Shown one piece after another: positions 7,803-18,953 of a DNA stretch of 64,000 bases. The position numbers and the translations under genes are program-made. Source of the DNA: Enterobacter hormaechei subsp. xiangfangensis (GTDB lineage Bacteria; Pseudomonadota; Gammaproteobacteria; Enterobacterales; Enterobacteriaceae); NCBI RefSeq assembly GCF_001729785.1, contig NZ_CP017183.1:3782001-3846000 (forward strand), read 5' to 3'. How positions within the stretch are numbered: the first letter of the stretch is position 1; every line of letters begins with the position of its first letter. A model generated the notes under the pieces. That model was given only the letters and a program-made list of their open reading frames with translations. It was not told the DNA's origin and made no database searches.

Positions 7803-8543
7803 TTAGCACTTCGGCTTACTGCCCTGCGCCGGAAGATAACGCTGCGGATCGATGGCTGTAGCCTTATAGCGGATCTGGAAGTGCAGCTTCACCGTATCCG
7901 TCCCGGTACTGCCCATGGTCGCAATCTTCTGCCCCGCCTTCACGTTCTGCCCGTTATTGACCAGCATCGTGTCGTTATGCGCATACGCCGTAATGTAGTC
8001 CTCACCATGCTTAATCATGATCAGGTTACCGTATCCACGAAGCTGGTTACCGACATAGACCACCTTCCCGGCCCCTGAAGCGTAAACCGGTGTACCGCGT
8101 GCGGCAGCGATATCAATACCTTTATTGCCACCTTCCGAGAGCGAGTACGGCGCAACCACTTTTCCGCTTGCAGGCCAGATCCAGCAGCGCTGACCGACCG
8201 GCGGCCAGGATGATTTAGGCACCTGATAGGATGGCGTGACTTTGGCTGTTTTACGCGTTGAGGACTTTTTCCCTGAGGAAGAACCGCCGTTTACCTTGAG
8301 CTTCTGCCCTACCTCAATAGTATACGGTGGAGAAATATTATTCAGGCGCGCCAGCTCCTTCACGCTGGTTCCCGTGGCGCGTGAGATACGGTAGAGCGTG
8401 TCCCCGCGCTTAACGGTATAGACTGCACCGGAATAACTGCCCATATCCGAAGATTTACTCCCCGAGCATCCTGCTACAAGTAGCGTCAGCGTCAGGCAGA
8501 AAACGGCAATGATCGGGTTTCTCGTCAGGCTTCCTGCAAACAA
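7803..8543 (-). CDS. actS: ActS (YgeR), LysM/LytM lipoprotein activator of murein amidases
   Basis: A 246-residue lipoprotein: signal peptide with lipobox VAGC (Cys26), a LysM repeat at about 41-85 ([19 protein letters not shown]), a Ser/Lys-rich linker, then a LytM (peptidase M23-like) domain from about 125 to 240. Several zinc-ligand positions of active M23 enzymes are not kept ([18 protein letters not shown]), matching the degenerate LytM group that activates periplasmic amidases and does not cut peptidoglycan itself. ActS in E. coli activates mainly AmiC. Adjacent to glyU and idi as in E. coli. Confidence 0.93.
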   Translation of the reverse strand: MFAGSLTRNPIIAVFCLTLTLLVAGCSGSKSSDMGSYSGAVYTVKRGDTLYRISRATGTSVKELARLNNISPPYTIEVGQKLKVNGGSSSGKKSSTRKTAKVTPSYQVPKSSWPPVGQRCWIWPASGKVVAPYSLSEGGNKGIDIAAARGTPVYASGAGKVVYVGNQLRGYGNLIMIKHGEDYITAYAHNDTMLVNNGQNVKAGQKIATMGSTGTDTVKLHFQIRYKATAIDPQRYLPAQGSKPKC

Positions 8544-8706
8544 AACAGCTCCTCGGTCAGCGTGAATGGCGCACTATGATAGCAGCCCAAACTGATGCGG
8601 GTCATGCCCTTTTCCGCTCTGTGGGCCAAACCGTTCGCATAAGAATGCAGTATAATAATTCCGCTGATGGTGCTGAACCATTAAGCATTTTGGCACTGGA
8701 GCATCA

Positions 8707-9249
8707 ATGAGTATTCAAGAACACGTTATTTTGGTAAATGACCAGGGAAAAGTGATTGGCACTCAGGAGAAGTACGCCGCGCACACGTCACACACCCCGC
8801 TACACCTGGCCTTCTCTTCATGGCTGTTTAACGCTAACGGAGAATGTCTGATCACCCGTCGCGCCTTAAGTAAAAAAGCCTGGCCCGGCGTATGGACCAA
8901 CTCCGTTTGCGGTCATCCACAGGCCGACGAAGCGACAGAGCAGGCGATTATCCGCCGCTGCCGCTTTGAAGTCGGCGCCGAAATCACAGACATCACCCCC
9001 ATTGCCCCGGAGTTCCGCTACCGTGAAGCCGACCCGTCAGGGATCGTTGAAAACGAAATCTGCCCGGTCTATGCCGCCCGCGTAACGAATACCCTCGCAA
9101 TCAATGAAGATGAAGTGATGGAATATCAGTGGGTGGAGCTGGACGCGCTATTCCGCGCGCTGGACGCCACACCGTGGGCATTTAGCCCGTGGATGGTGCA
9201 AGAAGCGAACACTGCGCGTGAAAAACTCAGCGCCTTCGCGGCGCAATAA
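8707..9249 (+). CDS. idi: Isopentenyl-diphosphate delta-isomerase, type I
   Basis: A 180-residue Nudix-fold enzyme that interconverts isopentenyl and dimethylallyl diphosphate in isoprenoid synthesis. The catalytic cysteine is in TNSVCGHP (about residue 67) and the second catalytic region includes [21 protein letters not shown] with its metal- and substrate-binding glutamates. Length matches E. coli Idi (182). Cytoplasmic. It converges on lysS across a strong terminator. Confidence 0.96.
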   Translation: MSIQEHVILVNDQGKVIGTQEKYAAHTSHTPLHLAFSSWLFNANGECLITRRALSKKAWPGVWTNSVCGHPQADEATEQAIIRRCRFEVGAEITDITPIAPEFRYREADPSGIVENEICPVYAARVTNTLAINEDEVMEYQWVELDALFRALDATPWAFSPWMVQEANTAREKLSAFAAQ

Positions 9250-9284
9250 AAAAGCCCCGGCGATAAACGCACGGGGCTTTTTTT
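9248..9284. terminator. Bidirectional terminator between idi and lysS
   Basis: Stem GCCCCG/CGGGGC with flanking A6 and T7 runs, so it can end transcription from both convergent genes. It starts within the idi stop codon region. Confidence 0.88.
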
Positions 9285-9297
9285 ACGTCTTAACGGC

Positions 9298-10815
9298 TTA
9301 TTTCACCGGACGCATCGCCGGGAACAGGATCACGTCGCGGATGGTGTGGCTGTTGGTGAACAGCATCACCATACGGTCGATACCAATACCCAGGCCAGCC
9401 GTCGGCGGCAGGCCGTGCTCCAGCGCGGTCACGTAGTCTTCGTCGAAGAACATCGCTTCGTCATCGCCTGCCGCTTTCGCGTTAACCTGATCCTGGAAGC
9501 GCTGCGCCTGATCTTCTGCATCGTTCAGCTCGCTAAAGCCGTTACCGATTTCGCGGCCACCAATGAAGAATTCGAAGCGGTCAGTGATTTCCGGGTTCTC
9601 GTCATTACGACGCGCCAGCGGAGACACTTCCGCCGGGTATTCGGTGATGAAGGTAGGCTGAATCAGGTGCGCTTCGGCCACTTCTTCGAAGATCTCGGTC
9701 ACGATACGGCCCAGACCCCAGCTCTTCTCAACCTTAATACCGATGCTTTCAGCGATCGCTTTCGCAGAGTCGAAGTTATCCAGATCCGCCATATTGGTTT
9801 CAGGACGGTATTTCTTGATCGCTTCGCGCATGGTCAGTTTTTCGAACGGCTTGCCGAAGTCGAACACCTCTTCACCGTAAGGTACCTGGGTGGTGCCCAG
9901 AATGTCCTGCGCCAGGGTGCGGAACAGGGATTCGGTCAGCTCGATCAGATCTTTGTAATCCGCATAGGCCATATAGAGTTCCATCATGGTGAACTCTGGG
10001 TTATGACGTACGGAGATACCTTCGTTACGGAAGTTACGGTTGATCTCAAACACGCGGTCAAAACCGCCGACCACCAGACGCTTCAGGTACAGTTCCGGCG
10101 CGATACGCAGGTACATGTCCAGGTCCAGGGCGTTGTGATGGGTGATGAACGGACGAGCGGAGGCTCCACCTGGGATCACCTGCATCATCGGGGTTTCTAC
10201 TTCCATAAAGTCGCGGTTAACCATGAACTGGCGAATGCCGGCCATGATCTGGGAGCGAATTTTGAAGGTCTTACGGGATTCATCGTTAGAGATGAGATCC
10301 AGGTAACGCTGACGATAGCGCGCTTCCTGATCCTGCAAACCGTGGAACTTGTCCGGCAGCGGGCGCAGGGCTTTTGTCAGCAGACGCAGCTCGGTGCAGT
10401 GGATAGACAGTTCACCGGTCTTGGTTTTGAACAGTTTACCTTTAGCGCCCAGGATGTCGCCCAGGTCCCACTTCTTGAACTGCTCGTTGTAGATGCCTTC
10501 CGGCAGGTCGTCACGAGAGACGTACAGCTGAATGCGGCCGCCAACGTCCTGTAAGGTCACGAAGGACGCTTTACCCATGATACGACGGGTCATCATGCGG
10601 CCCGCCACGGACACTTCAACGTTCAGCGCTTCCAGCTCTTCGTTCTCTTTACCGTCGAAGTCTGCGTGCAGTTGGTCTGAGGTGTGGTCACGACGAAAAT
10701 CGTTCGGGAACGGCACGCCCTGCTCGCGCAGCGCTGCCAGCTTCTCGCGGCGGGTTTTCAGTTCGTTGTTAAGATCGACTACCGCGTCAGCGCCCTGTGC
10801 TTGTTGTTCAGACAT
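9298..10815 (-). CDS. lysS: Lysyl-tRNA synthetase (class II)
   Basis: 505 residues, the normal length. The N-terminal OB-fold anticodon-binding domain (about 60-180) is followed by the class II catalytic core: motif 2 ([18 protein letters not shown]) and motif 3 ([18 protein letters not shown]) near the C-terminus. It charges tRNA-Lys. It lies nine bases after prfB, the conserved prfB-lysS operon. The second paralogue lysU and the stand-alone epmA are not in this window; synteny with prfB and idi identifies this copy as lysS. Confidence 0.97.
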   Translation of the reverse strand: MSEQQAQGADAVVDLNNELKTRREKLAALREQGVPFPNDFRRDHTSDQLHADFDGKENEELEALNVEVSVAGRMMTRRIMGKASFVTLQDVGGRIQLYVSRDDLPEGIYNEQFKKWDLGDILGAKGKLFKTKTGELSIHCTELRLLTKALRPLPDKFHGLQDQEARYRQRYLDLISNDESRKTFKIRSQIMAGIRQFMVNRDFMEVETPMMQVIPGGASARPFITHHNALDLDMYLRIAPELYLKRLVVGGFDRVFEINRNFRNEGISVRHNPEFTMMELYMAYADYKDLIELTESLFRTLAQDILGTTQVPYGEEVFDFGKPFEKLTMREAIKKYRPETNMADLDNFDSAKAIAESIGIKVEKSWGLGRIVTEIFEEVAEAHLIQPTFITEYPAEVSPLARRNDENPEITDRFEFFIGGREIGNGFSELNDAEDQAQRFQDQVNAKAAGDDEAMFFDEDYVTALEHGLPPTAGLGIGIDRMVMLFTNSHTIRDVILFPAMRPVK

Positions 10816-10824
10816 GTTGGTTCC

Positions 10825-11923
10825 TCATAACCCTGCTTTCAAACTTGCTTCGATAAATTGGTCCAGGCTGCCGTCCAGCACCGCCTGCGTGTTACGGGTT
10901 TCAACCCCGGTGCGCAGGTCTTTGATGCGGGAGTCATCAAGGACGTAAGAACGGATCTGGCTGCCCCAGCCGATATCGGACTTGTTGTCTTCCATCGCCT
11001 GCTTCTCAGCATTTTTCTTCTGCATCTCCAGCTCATAAAGCTTCGCTTTCATCTGCTTCATGGCCTGGTCTTTGTTCTTATGCTGGGAACGGTCGTTCTG
11101 GCACTGTGTTACCAGCCCGGTTGGAATGTGGGTAATACGCACCGCAGATTCCGTACGGTTAACGTGCTGACCACCCGCACCGGATGCGCGGTAAACGTCG
11201 ATACGCAGGTCCGCCGGGTTGATGTCGATATCGATATCTTCATCCACTTCCGGGTAGACAAACGCGGAGCTGAAGGAGGTGTGACGACGGCCGCCGGAAT
11301 CGAACGGGCTCTTACGCACCAGGCGGTGAACGCCGGTTTCAGTACGTAGCCAGCCGTAGGCGTAATCGCCAATAATCTTGATAGTGACGGATTTGATACC
11401 CGCCACTTCACCTTCGGATTCTTCGATAATCTCGGTTTTGAAACCGCGCGCTTCCGCCCAGCGCAGGTACATGCGCATCAGCATGCTCGCCCAGTCCTGT
11501 GCTTCGGTACCGCCAGAACCTGCCTGAATATCGAGATAGCAGTCAGCGCTATCGTATTCGCCGGAGAACATGCGACGGAATTCCAGCTGCGCCAGCTTCT
11601 CTTCCAGCACGTCGAGCTCTGCCACGGCTTCGTTAAAGGTTTCTTCGTCGTCGGCTTCGACAGCCAGCTCCAGCAGCCCAGAAACATCTTCCAGACCCTG
11701 CGCCATTTGATCCAGCGTATCTACGATGGCTTCGAGGGAAGAACGCTCTTTACCCAGCGCCTGCGCGCGCTCAGGTTCGTTCCAGACGTCCGGCTGTTCC
11801 AGCTCGGCGTTTACTTCTTCGAGACGCTCTTTCTTGGCATCGTAGTCAAAGATACCCCCTAAGAACGTCAGAGCGCTCCGTGAGGTCCTGAATGCGGTTT
11901 TTTACCGGATTAATTTCAAACAT
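10825..11923 (-). CDS. prfB: Peptide chain release factor 2, programmed +1 frameshift
   Basis: The gene is read as 11923-11849 then 11847-10825, giving 365 residues as in E. coli. The first 25 codons ([20 protein letters not shown]...) end at an in-frame TGA at 11848-11846; skipping T11848 restores the frame ([12 protein letters not shown]...). RF2 recognises UGA and UAA; the anticodon-like SPF tripeptide ([10 protein letters not shown]) and the GGQ hydrolysis motif ([15 protein letters not shown]) are both present. The frameshift gives autoregulation: low RF2 favours the shift. It is followed at once by lysS. Confidence 0.97.
11845..11860 (-). promoter_or_regulatory. prfB programmed frameshift site
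   Basis: On the minus strand: internal Shine-Dalgarno AGGGGG (11860-11855), a three-base spacer TAT, then CTT-TGA-C. This is the standard RF2 slippery site, where tRNA-Leu slips from CUU to UUU at a slowly decoded UGA. Confidence 0.96.
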
Positions 11924-12013
11924 GGTCTGTTTTCTTTTATGAGCTTGTCAAAATGCGGTGATAAGAGCGGGATTGTACCGAATCCACGCCCTTTTTTATA
12001 GAGATTACTGACG

Positions 12014-13747
12014 CTAAATTGGCCAGATATTGTCGATGATGAGCTGAAGGGAGCGGTTACCACGGAACTCGTTAATATCCAGCTTATAGGCCAGCTCAAC
12101 CTCGCGCACGCCGTTGTCCGGCCAGATGGAGGTATCAACGTTAAAGGCGATGCCGTCGAGCAGCGGTCCGCCGCCGACCGGTTCCACCATCACTTTGAGA
12201 TGGCGTTCGCCCACGATGCGCTGTTGCAACAAACGAAAACGTCCGTCGAAAAGCGGCTCCGGAAACATCTGCCCCCACGGGCCGGCATCGCGCAGCATCT
12301 GCGCCACCTCCATGGTCATTTCAGCCGGTGAAAGCTCACCGTCAGAAACCACTTCACCCTGCAACAGAGCCGGATCGATCCACTCGGTGACCAGTTCGCC
12401 AAACAGACGCTGGAACTCGTCGAACTTCGCCTCTTCCAGCGACAGGCCTGCCGCCATCGCGTGACCGCCGAACTTAATCATCAGGTTCGGATGCAGCGTA
12501 TCCAGACGCTCCAGCGCATCGCGCATATGCAGCCCCTGAATGGAACGACCGGAGCCTTTCAGCGTGCCGTCCCCGGCGGGGGCGAACGCGATCACCGGGC
12601 GGTGGAAACGCTCTTTAATACGCGACGCCAGAATGCCCACCACGCCCTGGTGCCATTCGGGGTGATACATCGCCAGCCCGCCCGGCAGGGTGTCACCGCT
12701 GCGCTCCAGCTTTTCGCACAGGGTCAGTGCTTCGGCCTGCATCCCCTGCTCAATCTCTTTACGGGTCTGGTTGAGTGCGTCCAGCTCACTGGCCAGCACG
12801 CGCGCTTCGCCGATGTTGTCACACAGCAGCAGCGCGACGCCAACCGACATATCGTCCAGCCGCCCCGCCGCGTTCAGGCGCGGGCCGAGGGCAAAGCCTA
12901 AATCGCTTGCCGCGAGCTTCAGCGGATCGCGGTTGGCAATTTCCAGCAGCGCCTTAATCCCCGGACGGCATTTACCTGCCCGAATGCGGCTCAAGCCCTG
13001 CCAGGTGAGAATACGGTTATTGGTATCAAGCGGCACCACGTCCGCCACGGTTCCCAGCGCCACCAGATCGAGATACTCCGCGAGGTTCGGCACGGCAATC
13101 CCGCGCGATTCGAACCAGCCCTTATCACGCAGCAACGTGCGTAACGCCAGCATCAGATAAAACGCCACCCCTACTCCGGCCAGCGATTTCGACGGGAAAT
13201 CGCAGTCGCGCAGGTTCGGGTTAATGATGGCTTCGGCGGCAGGCAGAGTTTCGCCTGGCAGGTGGTGATCGGTGACCAGTACCGGGATCCCCAGCGCATG
13301 GGCATGATCGACCCCCGCATGAGAAGAGATCCCGTTATCCACGGTCATGATCATCTGTGCGCCACGGGCATGGGCCTGATCGACCACTTCCGGGCTGAGG
13401 CCGTAGCCGTCTTCAAACCGGTTCGGCACCAGGTAAGCCACGTTATCGCAGCCCAGCGCACGCAGGCTGAGTACGCTCAGCGCGGTACTGGTTGCGCCGT
13501 CGGCATCGAAATCGCCCACCACGACAATCCGCGTGCCTTCCCGGAACGCGTCGTAGAGCATTTCACTCGCTTGTTCGATGCCACTCAGCGCTTGCCAGGG
13601 CAGCATGCCTTTGACGCTGCGCTCAAGATCGCTTGCCGTACGCACGCCACGGCTGGCGTACAGCCGCTTTAGCAGCAGCGGAAGCGTGTCTGGTAAATCC
13701 GCGGTTTCACCCGCATCGCGGCGGCGCAGTTTTATCGGGGCTTTCAC
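12014..13747 (-). CDS. recJ: Single-stranded-DNA-specific 5'-3' exonuclease RecJ
   Basis: 577 residues, identical in length to E. coli RecJ. DHH-family motifs are clear: VVGDFDADGATS (motif I), MTVDNGIS (II), VTDHHLPG (III, the DHH), and ALGTVADVV (IV); the C-terminal DHHA1 half contains KFGGHAMAAG. It degrades single-stranded DNA in RecF-pathway recombination, mismatch repair and base excision repair. It lies between dsbC (five-base gap) and prfB, in the conserved order. Confidence 0.97.
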   Translation of the reverse strand: MKAPIKLRRRDAGETADLPDTLPLLLKRLYASRGVRTASDLERSVKGMLPWQALSGIEQASEMLYDAFREGTRIVVVGDFDADGATSTALSVLSLRALGCDNVAYLVPNRFEDGYGLSPEVVDQAHARGAQMIMTVDNGISSHAGVDHAHALGIPVLVTDHHLPGETLPAAEAIINPNLRDCDFPSKSLAGVGVAFYLMLALRTLLRDKGWFESRGIAVPNLAEYLDLVALGTVADVVPLDTNNRILTWQGLSRIRAGKCRPGIKALLEIANRDPLKLAASDLGFALGPRLNAAGRLDDMSVGVALLLCDNIGEARVLASELDALNQTRKEIEQGMQAEALTLCEKLERSGDTLPGGLAMYHPEWHQGVVGILASRIKERFHRPVIAFAPAGDGTLKGSGRSIQGLHMRDALERLDTLHPNLMIKFGGHAMAAGLSLEEAKFDEFQRLFGELVTEWIDPALLQGEVVSDGELSPAEMTMEVAQMLRDAGPWGQMFPEPLFDGRFRLLQQRIVGERHLKVMVEPVGGGPLLDGIAFNVDTSIWPDNGVREVELAYKLDINEFRGNRSLQLIIDNIWPI

Positions 13748-13752
13748 GCGAA

Positions 13753-14466
13753 TTATTTACCAACCATCTGTTTCTGGTGCTCGTCGAGGAACGCTTTCAT
13801 CTCTTTTGGCCCCTGGTAGCCCGGCACCACATAGCCGTTACTCAGCACAATGGCTGGCGTACCGCTCACGCCAAACTGTACGCCCAGCGCGTAATGGTTA
13901 GCGATGTCGATATCGCAGGACGCGGGCTTCACGCCTTTGCCGTTCATCGCGTCATCAAAGGCCTTGTTGCGGTCTTTCGCACACCAGATCGCTTTCATAT
14001 CCTGCTCAGGCTGGCTCTGCACGCCAGCACGTGGGAAAGCCAGGTAACGCACGGTAATGCCCAGCGCGTTGTAGTCTTTCATCTCTTCATGCAGCTTGTG
14101 GCAGTAGCCGCAGGTGATGTCGGTGAAGACGGTAATAACGTGCTTTTCCTGCGCCGCTTTGTAGACAATCATCTCTTTTTCGAGCGCGTTCAGGTTTTTC
14201 ATCAGCAGCTGGTTGGTGACGTTCACCGGCTGCGCGCCGCTCACGTCGTACATGGGTCCCTGAATGATGTGCTTACCGTCTTCGGTCACGTACAGCACGC
14301 CGCTGTTGGTCAGCACCGTTTTCATGCCAGCCACCGGCGCTGGCTGGATCTCGCTGCTGGCGACGCCGAGTTTCGTCAGAGACTGTTTAATGGCGGCATC
14401 ATCCGCATGGGCAAAACCGGAAACCGAAGCTGCCAGCAGGGTGAACAGCGCTAAAGACTTTTTCAT
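13753..14466 (-). CDS. dsbC: Periplasmic disulfide isomerase DsbC
   Basis: The start is the ATG at 14466, which gives a signal peptide (MKKSLALFTLLAASVSGFAHA) and a 237-residue precursor; the longer frame upstream is not used. The N-terminal dimerisation domain is followed by a thioredoxin fold with active site CGYC (Cys119, Cys122 in the precursor) and a cis-proline in VSGTPAIV. DsbC corrects wrong disulfides and is kept reduced by DsbD. It lies in the xerD-dsbC-recJ operon. The scs operon in this window encodes a second set of periplasmic thiol proteins. Confidence 0.96.
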   Translation of the reverse strand: MKKSLALFTLLAASVSGFAHADDAAIKQSLTKLGVASSEIQPAPVAGMKTVLTNSGVLYVTEDGKHIIQGPMYDVSGAQPVNVTNQLLMKNLNALEKEMIVYKAAQEKHVITVFTDITCGYCHKLHEEMKDYNALGITVRYLAFPRAGVQSQPEQDMKAIWCAKDRNKAFDDAMNGKGVKPASCDIDIANHYALGVQFGVSGTPAIVLSNGYVVPGYQGPKEMKAFLDEHQKQMVGK

Positions 14467-14494
14467 ATATGTTCCTGTAACAATTCGTCGGCAC

Positions 14495-15391
14495 TCACGC
14501 GCGAGGGTGGTGCTGTTGGTGTAGCTGCCGCAGGCGTTCCGTCGCGACATGGGTGTATATTTGCGTCGTTGAAAGATCGCTGTGTCCAAGCAACATCTGC
14601 ACCACGCGTAAATCAGCGCCGTGGTTTAACAGATGCGTCGCGAAGGCGTGACGCAAAACGTGCGGCGACAGCTTCTCACTGTCAATACCCGCCAGTGTGG
14701 CGTAATGTTTAATGCGATGCCAGAACGTTTGTCGCGTCATCTGCTGCGCGCGCTGGCTCGGGAACAATACATCTATGGAGACGCCGTTCAGCAGCCACGG
14801 ACGCCCGTGTTCCAGATACGTCTCCAGCCAGTAGACCGCCTCTTCACCCAGCGGCACCAGCCGTTCTTTGTTCCCTTTACCGATAACGCGCACCACGCCC
14901 TGACGCAGGCTGATATCGCTCATCGTCAGGCCCACCAGCTCGGAAACGCGCAAGCCCGTGGCATACAATAGTTCAAGCATGGCTTTATCGCGTAACTCCA
15001 GCGGAAGGTCAACTGCGGGCGACTGTAATAATCTCTCAACTTGTGCTTCGCTGAGATCTTTTGGCAGCCGCTGAGGCAGTTTAGGCGATGCCAGCAGTGC
15101 GCTGGGGTCATCCGCGCGGATCTTCTCGCGGTACAGGTGCTGGAACAGGCGGCGCATGGCGCTCAGCAGACGCGCGGAGCTGGTGGCTTTGTACCCCCCT
15201 TCCATCCGCTCAGCCAGCAACCCTTGCAGGTCATCGCTTTGCGCGCTTTCAAGCGTCAGCCCCCGATGCGCCAGCCACTCGACCAGCAGCGTGAGATCCC
15301 GACGATAGGCGCTGAGCGTATTTTCAGCGAGGTTTTTCTCCAGCCACAGCGCGTCGAGAAACTGTTCGATGAGTGCGAGATCCTTTTCCAC
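14495..15391 (-). CDS. xerD: Site-specific tyrosine recombinase XerD
   Basis: 298 residues as in E. coli. N-terminal core-binding domain (FLDALWLEKNLAENTLSAYRR), then the catalytic domain with the tyrosine recombinase residues: Arg in ATGLRVSEL, Lys in GKGNKERLVP, HxxR in LSPHVLRHAFATHLL, His in LLGHSDLSTTQIYTHV with the Tyr nucleophile in QIYTHV. With XerC it resolves chromosome dimers at dif under FtsK. It heads the xerD-dsbC-recJ group and is divergent from fldB. It is a housekeeping protein and not a mobile-element integrase. Confidence 0.97.
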   Translation of the reverse strand: MEKDLALIEQFLDALWLEKNLAENTLSAYRRDLTLLVEWLAHRGLTLESAQSDDLQGLLAERMEGGYKATSSARLLSAMRRLFQHLYREKIRADDPSALLASPKLPQRLPKDLSEAQVERLLQSPAVDLPLELRDKAMLELLYATGLRVSELVGLTMSDISLRQGVVRVIGKGNKERLVPLGEEAVYWLETYLEHGRPWLLNGVSIDVLFPSQRAQQMTRQTFWHRIKHYATLAGIDSEKLSPHVLRHAFATHLLNHGADLRVVQMLLGHSDLSTTQIYTHVATERLRQLHQQHHPRA

Positions 15392-15492
15392 ATCAGCCCC
15401 TTTGGTTCTGCAATCTGGCCATTATGCCTGATTGCCATCGGTTTCTGGTACACTACGCGCAAAGTCATAGCAAGAATTGAGATAGTTACGCG

Positions 15493-16014
15493 ATGAATAT
15501 TGGTCTGTTCTATGGTTCCAGCACCTGCTACACCGAAATGGCGGCGGAGAAAATTCGTGACATCATTGGCCCGGAACTGGTGACGTTGCATAACCTGAAA
15601 GATGACGCGGTTGCCTTGATGGAGCAGTACGATGTGCTGATTCTGGGTATCCCTACCTGGGACTTTGGTGAGATTCAGGAAGACTGGGAAGCCATCTGGG
15701 ATCAGCTCGATTCAGTCAATTTTGAAGGCAAAATCATTGCGATGTACGGCATGGGCGACCAGTTGGGCTACGGGGAGTGGTTCCTCGACGCGCTCGGCAT
15801 GCTGCATGACAAACTGGCGCCAAAGGGCGCGACGTTTATCGGCTACTGGCCTACGGAAGGCTATGAGTTCACCAGCCCAAAACCCGTCATTGCCGACGGC
15901 CAGCTGTTTGTCGGGCTCGCGCTGGATGAAACCAACCAGTACGATCTCAGCGACGAGCGCCTCCAGACCTGGTGCGAACAAATTCTGGGTGAGATGGCCG
16001 AGCAGTTTAGCTGA
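15493..16014 (+). CDS. fldB: Flavodoxin 2
   Basis: 173 residues. The FMN phosphate loop is at the N-terminus ([19 protein letters not shown]), with ring-stacking regions [13 protein letters not shown] and [12 protein letters not shown]; this is a long-chain flavodoxin. FldB is a low-potential electron carrier, in E. coli part of the SoxRS response. It is divergent from xerD and convergent with cptA, whose stop is two bases away. Confidence 0.96.
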   Translation: MNIGLFYGSSTCYTEMAAEKIRDIIGPELVTLHNLKDDAVALMEQYDVLILGIPTWDFGEIQEDWEAIWDQLDSVNFEGKIIAMYGMGDQLGYGEWFLDALGMLHDKLAPKGATFIGYWPTEGYEFTSPKPVIADGQLFVGLALDETNQYDLSDERLQTWCEQILGEMAEQFS

Positions 16015-16015
16015 T

Positions 16016-16426
16016 TTATTCCTGCGTCGGCTGTTGCACGATTAGCCGGCGCAGATCCCGCCACTCCGCGGGATCCATACTGTCTGCGGCCAGCCACAGA
16101 TGCTGGCGACGGTTGTCCTCGACCCGACGCAGCCGTAGCATCATCCCGGTATTAAGCATCCACGGCGTCCCTATCATTTCCCACTCTTTTCCCTGCCAGC
16201 GCAGGCGAGAATCCATCAGCAGCTTAATTTCACCCTGACGGGCGTTGATTCGACGCTGGCTGCGCACGCTATCAAACACTACAAACGACAGCAAAAGCAG
16301 CCACAGAGGGGTATAGCTTAGCGGCCACGGCACCAATAACACCATTGCCGCGACCAGACCGTGGAGCAGTAAGGACATCCACTGTGAGCGCCACGAGACG
16401 CGAAGATCAGATTGCCACAGGACCAC
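16016..16426 (-). CDS. cptA: CptA (YgfX), inner membrane protein of the SdhE/CptAB unit
   Basis: 136 residues with two adjacent hydrophobic helices near residues 14-52 ([19 protein letters not shown] and [11 protein letters not shown]), then a soluble domain containing [20 protein letters not shown]. In E. coli it was described as a toxin acting on FtsZ/MreB, and with SdhE it also affects flavoprotein and pigment phenotypes. It overlaps sdhE by 20 bases, so the two are translationally linked. Whether it acts as a toxin here is unknown. Confidence 0.93.
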   Translation of the reverse strand: MVLWQSDLRVSWRSQWMSLLLHGLVAAMVLLVPWPLSYTPLWLLLLSFVVFDSVRSQRRINARQGEIKLLMDSRLRWQGKEWEMIGTPWMLNTGMMLRLRRVEDNRRQHLWLAADSMDPAEWRDLRRLIVQQPTQE

Positions 16427-16673
16427 GTTCCTGATTCCGTGTTTGAATTAATTGCACCATCCGTTGCAACTCGGTGTCGGCGGGCTTGCCGTGATTCATC
16501 AGCCAGTTGAATAAATCCGGATCGTCAGACTCAAGCAGACGGACAAACAGGCGCTTATCGTCATCGCTTAAGCTGTCGTACTCATACTCGAAGAAAGGCA
16601 TGATGGAGATATCAAGTTCACGCATGCCGCGACGGCACGCCCAGTGAATACGGGCCTTGTTGTTAATATCCAT
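16407..16673 (-). CDS. sdhE: Succinate dehydrogenase assembly factor SdhE (CptB, YgfY)
   Basis: 88 residues with the SdhE signature RGMRELD near residues 15-21 and the acidic [20 protein letters not shown] region. SdhE promotes covalent FAD attachment to SdhA and FrdA. It precedes and overlaps cptA and is divergent from ygfZ, another factor tied to iron-sulfur enzymes, as in E. coli. The 294-base gap upstream (16674-16967) should hold both promoters; I see no other gene in it. Confidence 0.95.
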   Translation of the reverse strand: MDINNKARIHWACRRGMRELDISIMPFFEYEYDSLSDDDKRLFVRLLESDDPDLFNWLMNHGKPADTELQRMVQLIQTRNQERGPVAI

Positions 16674-16967
16674 GTTCTGTTTCCTGCATTACGTTTGGCA
16701 CAGTCGGTATCCCGTTCGGTATTCATTATTGCTCTCCGGGAACACCTGCTAGTGTAACGTGTTTTTGACCGTTTCTTTACTGGAATATTGCGAACCTCGA
16801 GCAGGCTTCCTGAATAATCCTTATAAAGACAGCGGATTACACTATTTTGCGTAGCGCCACGCATAACCGCGTAATGGCACGAATGGCCTGCTGAAAGCGC
16901 TTGCATTGAATACAGTCTCTTTTACCATTAGGTATTATCAAAGCGTTAAGCAATTCAGGACATCACT

Positions 16968-17948
16968 ATGGCATTTACACCATTTTCTCCTCGCCAGCCC
17001 GCCGCCTCTGCGCGTCTGCCGCTGACGCTGATTACTCTTGATGACTGGGCACTGGCGACACTGACCGGTGCGGACAGCGAAAAATACCTGCAAGGCCAGG
17101 TCACGGCGGACGTGGCGCAGTTGACTGAGCACCAGCATCTGCTGGCCGCGCATTGCGATCCAAAAGGCAAAATGTGGAGCAACCTGCGTCTGTTCCGCCG
17201 TCAGGACGGATTCGCCTTTATTGAGCGCCGCAGCCTGCGTGACGCCCAGCTTAAAGAGCTAAAAAAATACGCGGTCTTTTCTAAAGTCACCATCGCCCCG
17301 GACGATGAACACGTTCTGCTGGGGGTCGCGGGTTTCCAGGCGCGTGCAGCGCTGAAAAACCTGTTTGCCGAGCTACCGGATGCTGAAAAACAGCTGGTCA
17401 GCGAGGGAGCGACCTCCATTCTGTGGTTCGAGCACCCGACGGAGCGCTTCCTGCTGGTAACCGACGAAGCAACGGCGGAACGCGTCACTGACGCCCTGCG
17501 CGGTGAAGCACAGCTCAACAACAGCCAGCAGTGGCTGGCGCTGAACATCGAAGCGGGCCTGCCGGTCATTGACGCGGCAAACAGCGCGCAGTTTATCCCG
17601 CAGGCGACAAACATCCAGGCGCTGGGTGGTATCAGCTTTAAGAAGGGCTGCTACACCGGTCAGGAAATGGTGGCGCGTGCGAAATTCCGCGGCGCGAACA
17701 AACGCGCCCTGTGGACGCTGGCTGGTCACGCCAGCCGTGTGCCGGAAGCGGGTGAAGATCTTGAGATGAAGATGGGCGAAAACTGGCGCCGTACCGGCAC
17801 CGTGTTAGCCGCCGTCCAGCTCGATGATGGCCGCCTGCTGGTGCAGGTTGTCATGAATAATGATATGGAGCCCGACAGCGTGTTCCGCGTGCGTGATGAT
17901 GCAAACACGCTCAGCATTGAGCCGCTGCCGTATTCACTGGAAGATTGA
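16968..17948 (+). CDS. ygfZ: Folate-binding protein YgfZ, iron-sulfur cluster repair factor
   Basis: 326 residues with the GcvT-like fold and the diagnostic motif [13 protein letters not shown], whose cysteine is required for function in E. coli. It acts in a folate-dependent way to maintain some [4Fe-4S] enzymes, including MiaB and succinate dehydrogenase. Standing near gcvT, its distant relative, is backbone order and not a sign of recent duplication. It converges on trhA across a repeat element. Confidence 0.95.
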   Translation: MAFTPFSPRQPAASARLPLTLITLDDWALATLTGADSEKYLQGQVTADVAQLTEHQHLLAAHCDPKGKMWSNLRLFRRQDGFAFIERRSLRDAQLKELKKYAVFSKVTIAPDDEHVLLGVAGFQARAALKNLFAELPDAEKQLVSEGATSILWFEHPTERFLLVTDEATAERVTDALRGEAQLNNSQQWLALNIEAGLPVIDAANSAQFIPQATNIQALGGISFKKGCYTGQEMVARAKFRGANKRALWTLAGHASRVPEAGEDLEMKMGENWRRTGTVLAAVQLDDGRLLVQVVMNNDMEPDSVFRVRDDANTLSIEPLPYSLED

Positions 17949-17973
17949 TGCTGTATCGCCCGGTGTTGATATT

Positions 17974-18010
17974 CACCCTCTCCCTGTGGGAGAGGGTCGG
18001 GGTGAGGGCA
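17974..18010. repeat. CCCTCTCCC-type intergenic inverted repeat
   Basis: CCCTCTCCC tgt GGGAGAGGG followed by TCGGGGTGAGGG. Near-identical units occur at 28606-28685 and 39546-39580, all between genes. It sits between the convergent ygfZ and trhA. A REP-like dispersed element of enterobacteria, possibly aiding termination or 3'-end stability. Confidence 0.85.
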
Positions 18011-18033
18011 TCAGACCGCACCTTACAAAAAAA

Positions 18034-18720
<687 letters not shown>

Positions 18721-18953
18721 TTATTCATCGCCAGTCTATGCTAACTGAGAATGATTCCAGTGAACACCTGTTAGCTAAAATAAATCCATAATCAAGATTT
18801 ATCCTTATAAATCAGTACAATGCAAAAGCAATCCACCGCACAGGTGTAAATGATTTTATTAACATCTGAGTAATCAAGGAGATAAATCCGTCTCCCGCCC
18901 TTCGTCATCATGGTATGCTTCAGGAATAGTGTCCGACAGCGAGTTTAGCCATT

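Noticed and set aside
9346..10554. 402-codon plus-strand frame over lysS
   Set aside because: Antisense shadow of a highly conserved gene with biased codon use.
11846..11848. In-frame stop in prfB suggesting a pseudogene
   Set aside because: It is the programmed frameshift stop, with the internal Shine-Dalgarno and CTT-TGA-C context intact.
14495..15391. Tyrosine recombinase as a sign of a mobile element
   Set aside because: It is chromosomal XerD in its conserved place with dsbC and recJ.
16016..16673. CptA/SdhE as a new toxin-antitoxin pair
   Set aside because: A known conserved gene pair; the main role of SdhE is flavinylation, and nothing here differs from E. coli.
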